A stretch of DNA of 64,000 nt, from positions 8,184,001 to 8,248,000 of the forward strand of contig NW_027478385.1 in NCBI RefSeq assembly GCF_051014685.1, given 5' to 3'. The stretch's first letter is position 1. Each line of letters begins with the position of its first letter. The position numbers were made by a program, and so were the translations under genes. Shown one piece after another: positions 1 through 10,440 of the stretch. This DNA is from Ptiloglossa arizonensis (lineage: Eukaryota > Arthropoda > Insecta > Hymenoptera > Colletidae). The notes below the pieces were generated by a model. The model worked only from the letters and a program-made list of their open reading frames with translations. It was not told the DNA's origin and made no database searches.

Positions 1-531
1 GGCCTAGGGAAAAAATACACATACCGTTGTAATTGGGCGAGTTTCTATTTTCAGACGCAACAGGAATTTTTGGGTTAGGTCAATCCGTTCGCGAGATATG
101 GGAGTTTGAAGCCAACAAATGGTTGAGAGGGCAAAAAATTTTTCGCAATTCTGCTGCTCCAAACGCTTAACCAGAATGGCCTAGGGAAAAAATACACCTA
201 CCGCTGTAATCGGGCGATTTTCTACTTTCAGATGCAGTAGGAATTTTTGGGTTAGGTCAATCCGTTCGCGAGATATGGGAGTTTGAAGCCAAGAAATGGT
301 TGAGAAGGCAAAAAATTGTTCGCAATTCTGCTCCTCCAAACGCTTAACCAGAATGGCCTAGGGAAAAAATACACATACCGTTGTAATCGGGCGAGTTTCT
401 ACTTTCAGATGCAACAGGAATTTTTGGGTTAGGTCAATCCGTTCGCGAGATATGGGAGTTTGAAGCTAAGAAATGGTTGAGAAGGCAAAAAATTTTTCGC
501 AGTTCTGCGTCTCCTAACGCTTAACCAGAAT
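1..531 (+). repeat. 531-bp trimer HOR, copy 1
   Basis: Three successive monomers (starts 1, 178, 355) recur in the same order and with the same private variants immediately downstream at 532, 709 and 886. Shared markers are TAATTGGGCG plus TATTTTCAGACGC in the first unit, ACACCTACCGCTG with GCGATTTTC and GCAGTAGG in the second, and GCTAAGAAATGG in the third. The two copies differ at only a few bases near the end of the third unit (AGTTCTGCGTCTCC here). Confidence 0.9.
87..103 (+). other. Typical CENP-B-box-like motif, 8 of 9 core bases (site 2 of the monomer)
   Basis: GTTCGCGAGATATGGGA differs from NTTCGNNNNANNCGGGN only in CGGG, which reads TGGG. It recurs at this place in most units. Some monomer types damage it: GATATGGAAG loses a third G, GTTGGCGAG (22721, 25905, 27317, 28731) loses the TTCG, CGATCGCGAG changes the first T, and GATATGCGAG breaks the G-run. 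My rough estimate of the chance of an 8/9 match somewhere on either strand of a random 177-mer is about 4%, so this is suggestive and not proof. Confidence 0.4.
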
Positions 532-906
532 GGCCTAGGGAAAAAATACACATACCGTTGTAATTGGGCGAGTTTCTATTTTCAGACGCAACAGGAATTT
601 TTGGGTTAGGTCAATCCGTTCGCGAGATATGGGAGTTTGAAGCCAACAAATGGTTGAGAGGGCAAAAAATTTTTCGCAATTCTGCTGCTCCAAACGCTTA
701 ACCAGAATGGCCTAGGGAAAAAATACACCTACCGCTGTAATCGGGCGATTTTCTACTTTCAGATGCAGTAGGAATTTTTGGGTTAGGTCAATCCGTTCGC
801 GAGATATGGGAGTTTGAAGCCAAGAAATGGTTGAGAAGGCAAAAAATTTTTCGCAATTCTGCTCCTCCAAACGCTTAACCAGAATGGCCTAGGGAAAAAA
901 TACACA

Positions 907-923
907 TACCGTTGTAATCGGGC
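907..923 (+). other. Weak CENP-B-box-like motif, 7 of 9 core bases (site 1 of the monomer)
   Basis: TACCGTTGTAATCGGGC aligns with the 17-base mammalian box YTTCGTTGGAARCGGGA at 12 positions, but the first two fixed bases (TT) read AC. A 7/9 core match is expected by chance about every other 177-mer, so this site alone carries little weight. Family variants are ACCGCTG, ACCATTG, ACCGTTCTA and ACCGTTGCA. Confidence 0.25.
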
Positions 924-1018
924 GAGTTTCTACTTTCAGATGCAACAGGAATTTTTGGGTTAGGTCAATCCGTTCGCGAGATATGGGAGTTTGAAGCTAA
1001 GAAATGGTTGAGAAGGCA

Positions 1019-1029
1019 AAAAATTTTTC
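1019..1029. other. A6T5 tract of the monomer (predicted intrinsic curvature)
   Basis: An uninterrupted A6T5 run without a TpA step, flanked by GC and CGC to give an imperfect dyad GCAAAAAATTTTTCGC. AnTn runs of this kind bend DNA. It occurs in every 177-bp unit of the common type and is replaced by A7T3 in 176-bp units and by CAACAAATTTTT or CAATAAATTTTT in others. A role in nucleosome positioning is inference. Confidence 0.6.
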
Positions 1030-1325
1030 GCAATTCTGCTGCTCCAAACGCTTAACCAGAATGGCCTAGGGAAAAAATACACCTACCGTTGTAATCGGGC
1101 GAGTTTCTAATTTCAGATGCAACAGGAATTTTTGGGTTAGGTCAATCCGTTCGCGAGATATGGGAGTTTGAAGCCAAGAAATGGTTGAGAAGGCAAAAAA
1201 TTTTTCGCAATTCTGCTGCTCCAAACGCTTAACCAGAATGGCCTAGGGAAAAAATACACATACCGTTGTAATCGGGCGAGCTTCTACCTTCAGTTACAAT
1301 AGGAATTATTGGGTTAGGTCAATCC

Positions 1326-1342
1326 GTTCGCGAGATACGGGA
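1326..1342 (+). other. Exact match to the minimal CENP-B box core
   Basis: The 17-mer GTTCGCGAGATACGGGA fits NTTCGNNNNANNCGGGN at all nine fixed positions (TTCG at 1327-1330, A at 1335, CGGG at 1338-1341). Nearly all other units have T in place of the C of CGGG (GATATGGGA). Over the full 17-base mammalian consensus, several non-core bases differ. In known systems CENP-B or related pogo-type proteins bind such boxes within centromeric satellites. Binding here is inference. Confidence 0.5.
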
Positions 1343-2045
1343 CTTTGAAGCTAAGAAATGGTTGACAAGACAATAAATTTTTCGCAATTCTGCTGCTCCA
1401 AACGCATAACCAGAATGGCCTAGGGAATAAATACGCATACCGTTGTAATCGGGCGAGTTTCTAATTTCAGACGCAGCAGGAATTTTTGGGTTTGGTCAAT
1501 CCGTTCGCGAGATATGGGACTTTGAAGCTAAGAAATGGTTGGGAAGGCAACAAATTTTTCGCAATTCTGCTGCTCCAAACGCTTAACCAGAATGGCCTTG
1601 GGAAAAAAGACACGTACCGCTGTAATCGGGCGAGTTTCTACTTTCACATGCAATAGGAATTTTTGGGTCAGTTCAATCCGTTCGCGAGATATGCGAGTTT
1701 GAAGCCAAGAAATGGTTGATAAGGCAACAAATTTTTCGGAGTTCTGCGGCTCCTAACGCTTAACCAGAATGGCCTAGGGAAAAAATACACATACCGTTGT
1801 AATCGGGCGAGTTTCTACTTTCAGATGCAATAGGAGTTTTTGGGTTAGGTCAATCCGTTCGCGAGATATGGGAGTTTGAAGCTAAGAAATGGTTGAGAAC
1901 AGAACAAATTTTTCGCAATTCTGCTGCTCCAAACGCTTAACCAGTATGGCCTAGGGAAAAAATACACATACCGTTGTAATCGGGCGAGTTTCTACTTTCA
2001 GTTGCAAAAGGAATTTTTGGGTTAGGTCAATCCGTTCGCGAGATT

Positions 2046-3814
2046 TGGGATTTTGAAGCTAAGAAATGGTTGAGAAGACAACAAATTTTTCGCACTTCTG
2101 CTGCTCCAAACGCTTAACCAGAATGGCCTTGGGAAAAAATACACTAACCGCTGTAATCGGGCGAGTTTCTACTTTCAGATGCAATAGGAATTTTTGGGTC
2201 AGTTCAATCCGTTCGCGAGATATGCGAGTTTGAAGCCAAGAAATGGTTGGTAAGGCAACAAATTTTTCGCAGTTCTGCGGCTCCTAACGCTTAACCAGAA
2301 TGGCCTAGGGAAAAAATACACATACCGTTGTAATCGGGCGAGTTTCTACTTTCAGATGCAATAGGAGTTTTTGGGTTAGGTCAATCCGTTCGCGAGATAT
2401 GGGAGTTTGAAGCTAAGAAATGGTTGAGAACAGAACAAATTTTTCGCAATTCTGCTGCTCCAAACGCTTAACCAGAATGGCCTAGGGAAAAAATACACAT
2501 ACCGTTGTAATCGGGCGAGTTTCTACTTTCAGATGCAATAGGAGTTTTTGGGTTAGGTCAATCCGTTCGCGAGATATGGGAGTTTGAAGCTAAGAAATGG
2601 TTGAGAACAGAACAAATTTTTCGCAATTCTGCTGCTCCAAACGCTTAACCAGAATGGCCTAGGGAATAAATACGCATACCGTTGTAATCGGGCGAGTTTC
2701 TAATTTCAGACGCAGCAGGAATTTTTGGGTTTGGTCAATCCGTTCGCGAGATATGGGACTTTGAAGCTAAGAAATGGTTGGGAAGGCAACAAATTTTTCG
2801 CAATTCTGCTGCTCCAAACGCTTAACCAGAATGGGCTAGGGAAGAAATACACATACCGTTGTAATCGGGCGAGTTTCTAATTTCAGACGCAGCAGGAATT
2901 TTTGGGTTTGGTCAATCCGTTCGCGAGATATGGGACTTTGAAGCTAAGAAATGGTTGGGAAGGCAACAAATTTTTCGCAATTCTGCTGCTCCAAACGCTT
3001 AACCAGAATGGGCTAGGGAAGAAATACACATACCGTTGTAATCGGGCGAGTTTCTACTTTCAGATGCAAGAGGAATTTTTGGGTTAGGTCAATCCGTTCG
3101 CGAGGTATGCGAGTTTGAAGCCAAGAAATGGATGAGAAGGCAACAAAATTTCGCAATTCTGCTGCTCCAAACGCTTAACCAGAATAGCCTAGGGAAAAAA
3201 TACACGTACCGCTGTAATCGGGCGAGTTTCTACTTTCAGATGCAATAGGAATTTTTGGGTTAGGTCAATCCGTTCACGAAATATGGGAGTTTGAAGCCAA
3301 GAAATGGTTGAGAAGGCAAAAAATTTTTCGCAATTCTGCTGCTCCAAACGCTTAACCAGAATGGCCTAGGGAAAAAATACACATACCGTTGTAATTGGGC
3401 GAGTTTCTATTTTCAGACGCAACAGGAATTTTTTGGTTAGGTCAATTCGTTCGCGAGATATGGGAGTTTGAAGCCAACAAATGGTTGAGAGGGCAAAAAA
3501 TTTTTCTCAATTCTGCTGCTCGAAACGCTTAACCAGAATGGCCTAGGGAAAAGATACACGTACCGCTGTAATCGGGCGAGTTTCTACTTTCAAATGCAAT
3601 AGGAATTTTTGGGTTAGGTCAATCCGTTCGCGATATATGGGAGTTTGAAGACAAGAAATGGTTGAGAAGGCAAAAAATTTTTCGCAATTCTGCTGCTCCA
3701 AACGCTTAACCAGAATTTCCTAGGGAAAAAATACACATACCGTTGTAATCGGGCGAGTTTCTACTTTCAGATGCAACAGGAATTTTTGGGTTAGGTCAAT
3801 CCGTTCGCGAGATA
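2046..3814 (+). repeat. 1769-bp ten-unit HOR, copy 1
   Basis: All markers recur 1769 bp downstream, including ACACTAACCGCTG, two adjacent AATAGGAGTTTTT units, two CGCAGCAGG units, a CAACAAAATTTCGC 176-bp unit, TTCTCAATTCTGCTGCTCG and the unique CAGAATTTCCTAGGG (3711 and 5480). The length equals 10 x 177 minus one base. I noticed only four differences: near 3104, 3214, 3416 and 3444 against 4873, 4983, 5185 and 5213. The left edge falls at GATTTGGGA (2043) and the right edge near GATATGGGA. Confidence 0.9.
2302..2655 (+). repeat. Adjacent twin monomers (2302-2478 and 2479-2655)
   Basis: Two neighbouring 177-bp units with AATAGGAGTTTTT and GAGAACAGAACAAATT read as identical by eye. They are followed by a second near-identical pair with CGCAGCAGG and GGGTTTGGTC (2656-2832 and 2833-3009). 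The AABB pattern is what single-register unequal exchange or conversion between neighbours would leave. The same AABB order is present 1769 bp downstream (4071-4424). Confidence 0.8.
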
Positions 3815-5583
3815 TGGGATTTTGAAGCTAAGAAATGGTTGAGAAGACAACAAATTTTTCGCACTTCTGCTGCTCCAAACGCTTAACCAGAATGGCCTTG
3901 GGAAAAAATACACTAACCGCTGTAATCGGGCGAGTTTCTACTTTCAGATGCAATAGGAATTTTTGGGTCAGTTCAATCCGTTCGCGAGATATGCGAGTTT
4001 GAAGCCAAGAAATGGTTGGTAAGGCAACAAATTTTTCGCAGTTCTGCGGCTCCTAACGCTTAACCAGAATGGCCTAGGGAAAAAATACACATACCGTTGT
4101 AATCGGGCGAGTTTCTACTTTCAGATGCAATAGGAGTTTTTGGGTTAGGTCAATCCGTTCGCGAGATATGGGAGTTTGAAGCTAAGAAATGGTTGAGAAC
4201 AGAACAAATTTTTCGCAATTCTGCTGCTCCAAACGCTTAACCAGAATGGCCTAGGGAAAAAATACACATACCGTTGTAATCGGGCGAGTTTCTACTTTCA
4301 GATGCAATAGGAGTTTTTGGGTTAGGTCAATCCGTTCGCGAGATATGGGAGTTTGAAGCTAAGAAATGGTTGAGAACAGAACAAATTTTTCGCAATTCTG
4401 CTGCTCCAAACGCTTAACCAGAATGGCCTAGGGAATAAATACGCATACCGTTGTAATCGGGCGAGTTTCTAATTTCAGACGCAGCAGGAATTTTTGGGTT
4501 TGGTCAATCCGTTCGCGAGATATGGGACTTTGAAGCTAAGAAATGGTTGGGAAGGCAACAAATTTTTCGCAATTCTGCTGCTCCAAACGCTTAACCAGAA
4601 TGGGCTAGGGAAGAAATACACATACCGTTGTAATCGGGCGAGTTTCTAATTTCAGACGCAGCAGGAATTTTTGGGTTTGGTCAATCCGTTCGCGAGATAT
4701 GGGACTTTGAAGCTAAGAAATGGTTGGGAAGGCAACAAATTTTTCGCAATTCTGCTGCTCCAAACGCTTAACCAGAATGGGCTAGGGAAGAAATACACAT
4801 ACCGTTGTAATCGGGCGAGTTTCTACTTTCAGATGCAAGAGGAATTTTTGGGTTAGGTCAATCCGTTCGCGAGATATGCGAGTTTGAAGCCAAGAAATGG
4901 ATGAGAAGGCAACAAAATTTCGCAATTCTGCTGCTCCAAACGCTTAACCAGAATAGCCTAGGGAAAAAATACACGTACCGCTGTAATCCGGCGAGTTTCT
5001 ACTTTCAGATGCAATAGGAATTTTTGGGTTAGGTCAATCCGTTCACGAAATATGGGAGTTTGAAGCCAAGAAATGGTTGAGAAGGCAAAAAATTTTTCGC
5101 AATTCTGCTGCTCCAAACGCTTAACCAGAATGGCCTAGGGAAAAAATACACATACCGTTGTAATTGGGCGAGTTTCTATTTTCAGGCGCAACAGGAATTT
5201 TTTGGTTAGGTCAATCCGTTCGCGAGATATGGGAGTTTGAAGCCAACAAATGGTTGAGAGGGCAAAAAATTTTTCTCAATTCTGCTGCTCGAAACGCTTA
5301 ACCAGAATGGCCTAGGGAAAAGATACACGTACCGCTGTAATCGGGCGAGTTTCTACTTTCAAATGCAATAGGAATTTTTGGGTTAGGTCAATCCGTTCGC
5401 GATATATGGGAGTTTGAAGACAAGAAATGGTTGAGAAGGCAAAAAATTTTTCGCAATTCTGCTGCTCCAAACGCTTAACCAGAATTTCCTAGGGAAAAAA
5501 TACACATACCGTTGTAATCGGGCGAGTTTCTACTTTCAGATGCAACAGGAATTTTTGGGTTAGGTCAATCCGTTCGCGAGATA
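3815..5583 (+). repeat. 1769-bp ten-unit HOR, copy 2
   Basis: Tandem partner of 2046-3814. After 5583 the sequence reads GGGAGTTTGAAGCTAAG with AAAAAATTTTT, whereas the corresponding start of copy 2 has GGGATTTTGAAGCTAAG with GACAACAAATTTTT, so the duplication ends inside the CENP-B-like core region of a monomer. Very high identity implies a recent event or an assembly duplication. Confidence 0.9.
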
Positions 5584-7150
5584 TGGGAGTTTGAAGCTAA
5601 GAAATGGTTGAGAAGGCAAAAAATTTTTCGCAATTCTGCTGCTCCAAACGCTTAACCAGAATGGCCTAGGGAAAAAATACACCTACCGTTGTAATCGGGC
5701 GAGTTTCTAATTTCAGATGCAACAGGAATTTTTGGGTTAGGTCAATCCGTTCGCGAGATATGGGAGTTTGAAGCCAAGAAATGGTTGAGAAGGCAAAAAA
5801 TTTTTCGCAATTCTGCTGCTCCAAACGCTTAACCAGAATGGCCTAGGGAAAAAATACACATACCGTTGTAATCGGGCGAGTTTCTACCTTCAGTTACAAT
5901 AGGAATTTTTGGGTCAGTTCAATCCGTTCGCGAGATATGCGAGTTTGAAGCCAAGAAATGGTTGATAAGGCAACAAATTTTTCGGAGTTCTGCGGCTCCT
6001 AACGCTTAACCAGAATGGCCTAGGGAAAAAATACGCATACCGTTGTAATCGGGCGAGTTTCTAATTTCAGACGCAGCAGGAATTTTTGGGTTTGGTCAAT
6101 CCGTTCGCGAGATATGGGACTTTGAAGCTAAGAAATGGTTGGGAAGGCAACAAATTTTTCGCAATTCTGCTGCTCCAAACGCTTAACCAGAATGGCCTTG
6201 GGAAAAAAGACACGTACCGCTGTAATCGGGCGAGTTTCTACTTTCACATGCAATAGGAATTTTTGGGTCAGTTCAATCCGTTCGCGAGATATGGGAGTTT
6301 GAAGCTAAGAAATGGTTGAGAAGGCAAAAAATTTTTCGCAATTCTGCTGCTCCAAACGCTTAACCAGAATGGCCTAGGGAAAAAATACACCTACCGTTGT
6401 AATCGGGCGAGTTTCTACTTTCAGATGCAATAGGAGTTTTTGGGTTAGGTCAATCCGTTCGCGAGATATGGGAGTTTGAAGCTAAGAAATGGTTGAGAAC
6501 AGAACAAATTTTTCGCAATTCTGCTGCTCCAAACGCTTAACCAGAATGGCCTAGGGAATAAATACGCATACCGTTGTAATCGGGCGAGTTTCTAATTTCA
6601 GGCGCAGCAGGAATTTTTGGGTTTGGTCAATCCGTTCGCGAGATATGGGACTTTGAAGCTAAGAAATGGTTGGGAAGGCAACAAATTTTTCGCAATTCTG
6701 CTGCTCCAAACGCTTAACCAGAATGGGCTAGGGAAGAAATACACATACCGTTGTAATCGGGCGAGTTTCTACTTTCAGATGCAATAGGAATTTTTGGGTC
6801 AGTTCAATCCGTTCGCGAGATATGCGAGTTTGAAGCCAAGAAATGGTTGGTAAGGCAACAAATTTTTCGCAGTTCTGCGGCTCCTAACGCTTAACCAGAA
6901 TGGCCTAGGGAAAAAATACACATACCGTTGTAATCGGGCGAGTTTCTACTTTCAGATGCAATAGGAGTTTTTGGGTTAGGTCAATCCGTTCGCGAGATAT
7001 GGGAGTTTGAAGCTAAGAAATGGTTGAGAACAGAACAAATTTTTCGCAATTCTGCTGCTCCAAACGCTTAACCAGAATGGGCTAGGGAAGAAATACACAT
7101 ACCGTTGTAATCGGGCGAGTTTCTACTTTCAGATGCAAGAGGAATTTTTG
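5584..7150 (+). repeat. Mosaic stretch with chimeric monomers
   Basis: Short runs match different parts of the left domain. The unit from 5839 starts like the CCTTCAGTTACAATAGG type but continues as GGGTCAGTTC with TTCGGAGTTCTGCGG, as near 1731. 6030-6290 matches about 1430-1690 at offset 4600, including the rare CTTTCACATGC. At about 6290 it switches to GGGAGTTTGAAGCTAAG, the pattern seen at 5584. The joins lie within monomers, so exchange happened in register. Confidence 0.75.
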
Positions 7151-7499
7151 GGTTAGGTCAATCCGTTCGCGAGATATGGGCGTTTGAAGCCAAGAAATGG
7201 TTGAGAAGGCAAAAAATTTTTAGCAATTCTGCTGCTCCAAACACTTAACCAGAATGGCCTAGGGAAGACATACACATACCGTTGTAATCGGGCGAGTTTC
7301 TACTTTCAGACGCAATAGGAATTTTTGGGTTAGGTCAATCCGGTCGCGAGATATGGGAGTTTGAAGCCATGAAATGGTTGAGAAGGCAAAAAATTTTTCG
7401 CAATTCTGCTGCTCCAAACGCTTAACCAGGATGGCCTAGGGAAAAAAGACACATACCGTTGTAATCGCGCGAGTTTCTACTTTCAGATGCAATAGGAAT

Positions 7500-8130
7500 T
7501 TTTGGGTTAGGTCAATCCGTTCGCGAGATATGCGAGTTTGAAGCCAAGAAATGGATGAGAAGGTAACAAAATTTCGCAATTCTGCTGCTCCAAACGCTTA
7601 ACCAGAATAGCCTAGGGAAAAAATGCACGTACCGCTGTAATCGGGCGAGTTTCTACTTTCAGATGCAATAGGAATTTTTGGGTTAGGTCAATCCGTTCAC
7701 GAAATATGGGAGTTTGAAGCCAAGAAATGGTTGAGAAGGCAAAAAATTTTTCGCAATTCTGCTGCTCCAAACGCTTAACCAGAATGGCCTAGGGAAAAAA
7801 TACACATACCGTTGTAATTGGGCGAGTTTCTATTTTCAGACGCAACAGGAATTTTTTGGTTAGGTCAATCCGTTCGCGAGATATGGGAGTTTGAAGCCAA
7901 CAAATGGTTGAGAGGGCAAAAAATTTTTCTCAATTCTGCTGCTCGAAACGCTTAACCAGCATGGCCTAGGGAAAAGATACACGTACCGCTGTAATCGGGC
8001 GAGTTTCTACTTTCAAATGCAATAGGAATTTTTGGGTTAGGTCAATCCGTTCGCGATATATGGGAGTTTGAAGACAAGAAATGGTTGAGAAGGCAAAAAA
8101 TTTTTCGCAATTCTGCTGCTCCAAACGCTT
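7500..8130 (+). repeat. Third, partial relative of the ten-unit HOR
   Basis: This stretch follows the order of about 4846-5476 at offset 2654: an ACAAAATTTCGC 176-bp unit, GTTCACGAAATATGGG, TAATTGGGCG with GGAATTTTTTGG, and TTCTCAATTCTGCTGCTCG (5274 and 7928). It has extra private changes (AAATGCACGTACC, AACCAGCATGG), so it is an older copy than the two tandem ones. Confidence 0.75.
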
Positions 8131-8847
8131 AACCAGAATGGCCTAGGGAAAAAATACACATACCGTTGTAATCGGGCGAGTTTCTACTTTCAGATGCAAC
8201 AGGAATTTTTGGGTTAGGTCAATCCGTTCGCGAGATATGGGAGTTTGAAGCTAAGAAATGGTTGAGAAGGTAAAAAATTTTTCGCAATTTTGCTGCTCCA
8301 GACGCTTCACCAGAATGGCCTAGGGAAAAAATACACATACCGTTGTAATTGGGCGAGTTTCTATTTTCAGACGCAACAGGAATTTTTGGGTTAGGTCAAT
8401 CCGTTCGCGAGATATGGGACTTTGAAGCTAAGAAATGGTTGACAAGACAATAAATTTTTCGCACTTTTGCTGCTCCAATCGCTTAACCAGAATGGCCTAA
8501 GGGAAAAATTCACGTACCGTTGTAATCGGGCGAGTTTCTACTTTCAAATGCAATAGGAATTTTTGGGTTAGGTCAATCCGTTCGCGAGATGTGGGAGTTT
8601 GAAGACAAGAAATGGTTGAGAAGGCAAAAAATTTTTCGCAATTCTGCTGCTTCAAACGCTTAACCAGAATGGCCTAGGGAAAAAATACACATACCGTTGT
8701 AATCGGGCGAGTTTCTACCTTCAGTTACAATAGGAATTTTTGAGTTAGGTCAATCCGTTCGCGAGATATGGGACTTTGAAGCTAAGAAATGGTTGACAAG
8801 ACAATAAATTTTTGGCAATTCTGCTGCTTCCAACGCTTAACCAGTAT

Positions 8848-9555
8848 GGCCTAGGGAAAAAATACACATACCGTTGTAATCGGGCGAGTTTCTACTTTCA
8901 GGTGCAACAGGAATTTTTGGGTTAGGTCAATCCGTTCATGAGATATGGGAGTTTGAAGCCAAGAAATGGTTGAGAAGGCAAAAAATTTTTCGCAATTCTG
9001 CTGTTCCAAACGCTTAACCAGAATGGCCTAAGGAAAAAATACACATACCGTTGTAATTGGGCGAGTTTCTATTTTCAGGCGCAACAGGAATTTTTGGGTT
9101 AGGTCAATCCGTTCGCGAGATATGGGAGTTTGAAGCCAACAAATGGTTGAGAGGGCAAAAAATATTTCTCAATTCTGCTGCTCGAAACGCTTAACCAGAA
9201 TGGCCTATGGAAAAGATACACGTACCGCTGTAATCGGGCGAGTTTCTACTTTCAGATGCAATAGGAATTTTTGGGTTAGGTCAATCCGTTCGCGAGATGT
9301 GGGAGTTTGAAGACAAGAAATGGTTGAGAAGGCAAAAAATTTTTCGCAATTCTGCTGCTTCAAACGCTTAACCAGAATGGCCTAGGGAAAAAATACACAT
9401 ACCGTTGTAATCGGGCGAGATTCTACCTTCAGTTACAATAGGAATTTTTGAGTTAGGTCAATCCGTTCGCGAGATATGGGACTTTGAAGCTAAGAAATGG
9501 TTGACAAGACAATAAATTTTTGGCAATTCTGCTGCTTCAAACGCTTAACCAGTAT
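8848..9555 (+). repeat. 885-bp-spaced four-unit segment, copy 1
   Basis: Markers CAGGTGCAACAGG, CTGTTCCAAACGC, GCCTAAGG or GCCTATGG, GATGTGGG and CCTTCAGTTACAATAGG with TTTTTGAGTTAGG recur 885 bp downstream. TGAGTTAGGT occurs at 8741, 9449 and 10334, spacings of exactly 4 and 5 units. The unit that follows each copy differs. Confidence 0.85.
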
Positions 9556-9732
9556 GGCCTAGGGAAAAAATACACATACCGTTGTAATCGGGCGAGTTTC
9601 TACTTTCAGATGCAATAGGAATTTTTCGGTTAGGTCAATCCGTTCGCGAGATATGGGAGTTTGAAGCTAACAAATGGTTGAGAAGAGAACAAAATTTTCG
9701 CAATTCTGCTGCTCCAAACGCTTAACCAGAAT

Positions 9733-10440
9733 GGCCTAGGGAAAAAATACACATACCGTTGTAATCGGGCGAGTTTCTACTTTCAGGTGCAACAGGAATT
9801 TTTGGGTTAGGTCAATCCGTTCGCGAGATATGGGAGTTTGAAGCCAAGAAATGATTGAGAAGGCAAAAAATTTTTCGCAATTCTGCTGTTCCAAACGCTT
9901 AACCAGAATGGCCTAAGGAAAAAATACACATACCGTTGTAATTGGGCGAGTTTCTATTTTCAGACGCAACAGGAATTTTTGGGTTAGGTCAATCCGTTCG
10001 CGAGATATGGGAGTTTGAAGCCAACAAATGGTTGAGAGGGCAAAAAATTTTTCTCAATTCTGCTGCTCGAAACGCTTAACCAGAATGGCCTAGGGAAAAG
10101 ATACACGTACCGCTGTAATCGGGCGAGTTTCTACTTTCAGATGCAATAGGAATTTTTGGGTTAGGTCAATCCGTTCGCGAGATGTGGGAGTTTGAAGACA
10201 AGAAATGGTTGAGAAGGCAAAAAATTTTTCGCAATTCTGCTGCTTCAAACGCTTAACCAGAATGGCCTAGGGAAAAAATACACATACCGTTGTAATCGGG
10301 CGAGATTCTACCTTCAGTTACAATAGGAATTTTTGAGTTAGGTCAATCCGTTCGCGAGATATGGGACTTTGAAGCTAAGAAATGGTTGACAAGACAATAA
10401 ATTTTTGGCAATTCTGCTGCTTCAAACGCTTAACCAGTAT
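9733..10440 (+). repeat. 885-bp-spaced four-unit segment, copy 2
   Basis: Partner of 8848-9555. It differs at a few sites, for example GTTCGCGAGATATGG here against GTTCATGAGATATGG in copy 1. The downstream unit carries CAGATGAAACATG and GGTTCAGAAGGC, absent after copy 1. Confidence 0.85.

Larger units (their letters stand above)
532..1062 (+). repeat. 531-bp trimer HOR, copy 2
   Basis: Tandem partner of 1-531. The third unit ends with the ordinary AATTCTGCTGCTCC in place of the AGTTCTGCGTCTCC of copy 1, so the last part of one copy was probably replaced by exchange or conversion with another monomer. Confidence 0.9.
886..1062 (+). repeat. Representative 177-bp consensus-like monomer
   Basis: This unit carries the commonest base at almost every position and serves as the reference for numbering. 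In order: AvrII-type palindrome CCTAGG at 3-8, A-run at 10-15, ACCGTTGTAATCGGG from 23, TTTCTACTTTCAGATGCAAC from 42, GGAATTTTTGGGTTAGGTC from 63, TCCGTTCGCGAGATATGGGA from 84 with an NruI-type TCGCGA palindrome, AAATGGTTGAGAAGGC from 117, A6T5 tract near 133-143, CTGCTGCTCC near 151 and GCTTAACCAGAAT to the end. Unit length is divisible by three (59 codons). Confidence 0.93.
709..1394 (+). repeat. 686-bp segment duplicated at 11149-11834
   Basis: Four units match a segment 10440 bp downstream, including the rare CTACCTTCAGTTACAATAGGAATTATT unit and its GAGATACGGG variant. To the left (532-708 against 10972-11148) and right (1395 onward) the variant patterns differ. The A/C change in ACACCTACC and the GCGATTTTC/GCAGTAGG pair agree at both sites. 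Confidence 0.82.

Noticed and set aside
4..9. CTAGGG-type palindromes as a transposon target or terminal repeat
   Set aside because: The palindrome sits in every unit at fixed phase with no element between; it is part of the monomer.
61..90. Telomere-like GGGTTAGG in every unit
   Set aside because: A single TTAGG per 177 bp, never in short tandem; not a telomeric repeat.
1..177. G-quadruplex potential from the several GGG runs per unit
   Set aside because: The runs are separated by tens of bases, far longer than usual quadruplex loops.
2902..3087. Forward 61-residue open frame, identical at 4671-4856
   Set aside because: Both lie at the same phase of the monomer within the ten-unit duplication; identity reflects the repeat and not coding constraint.
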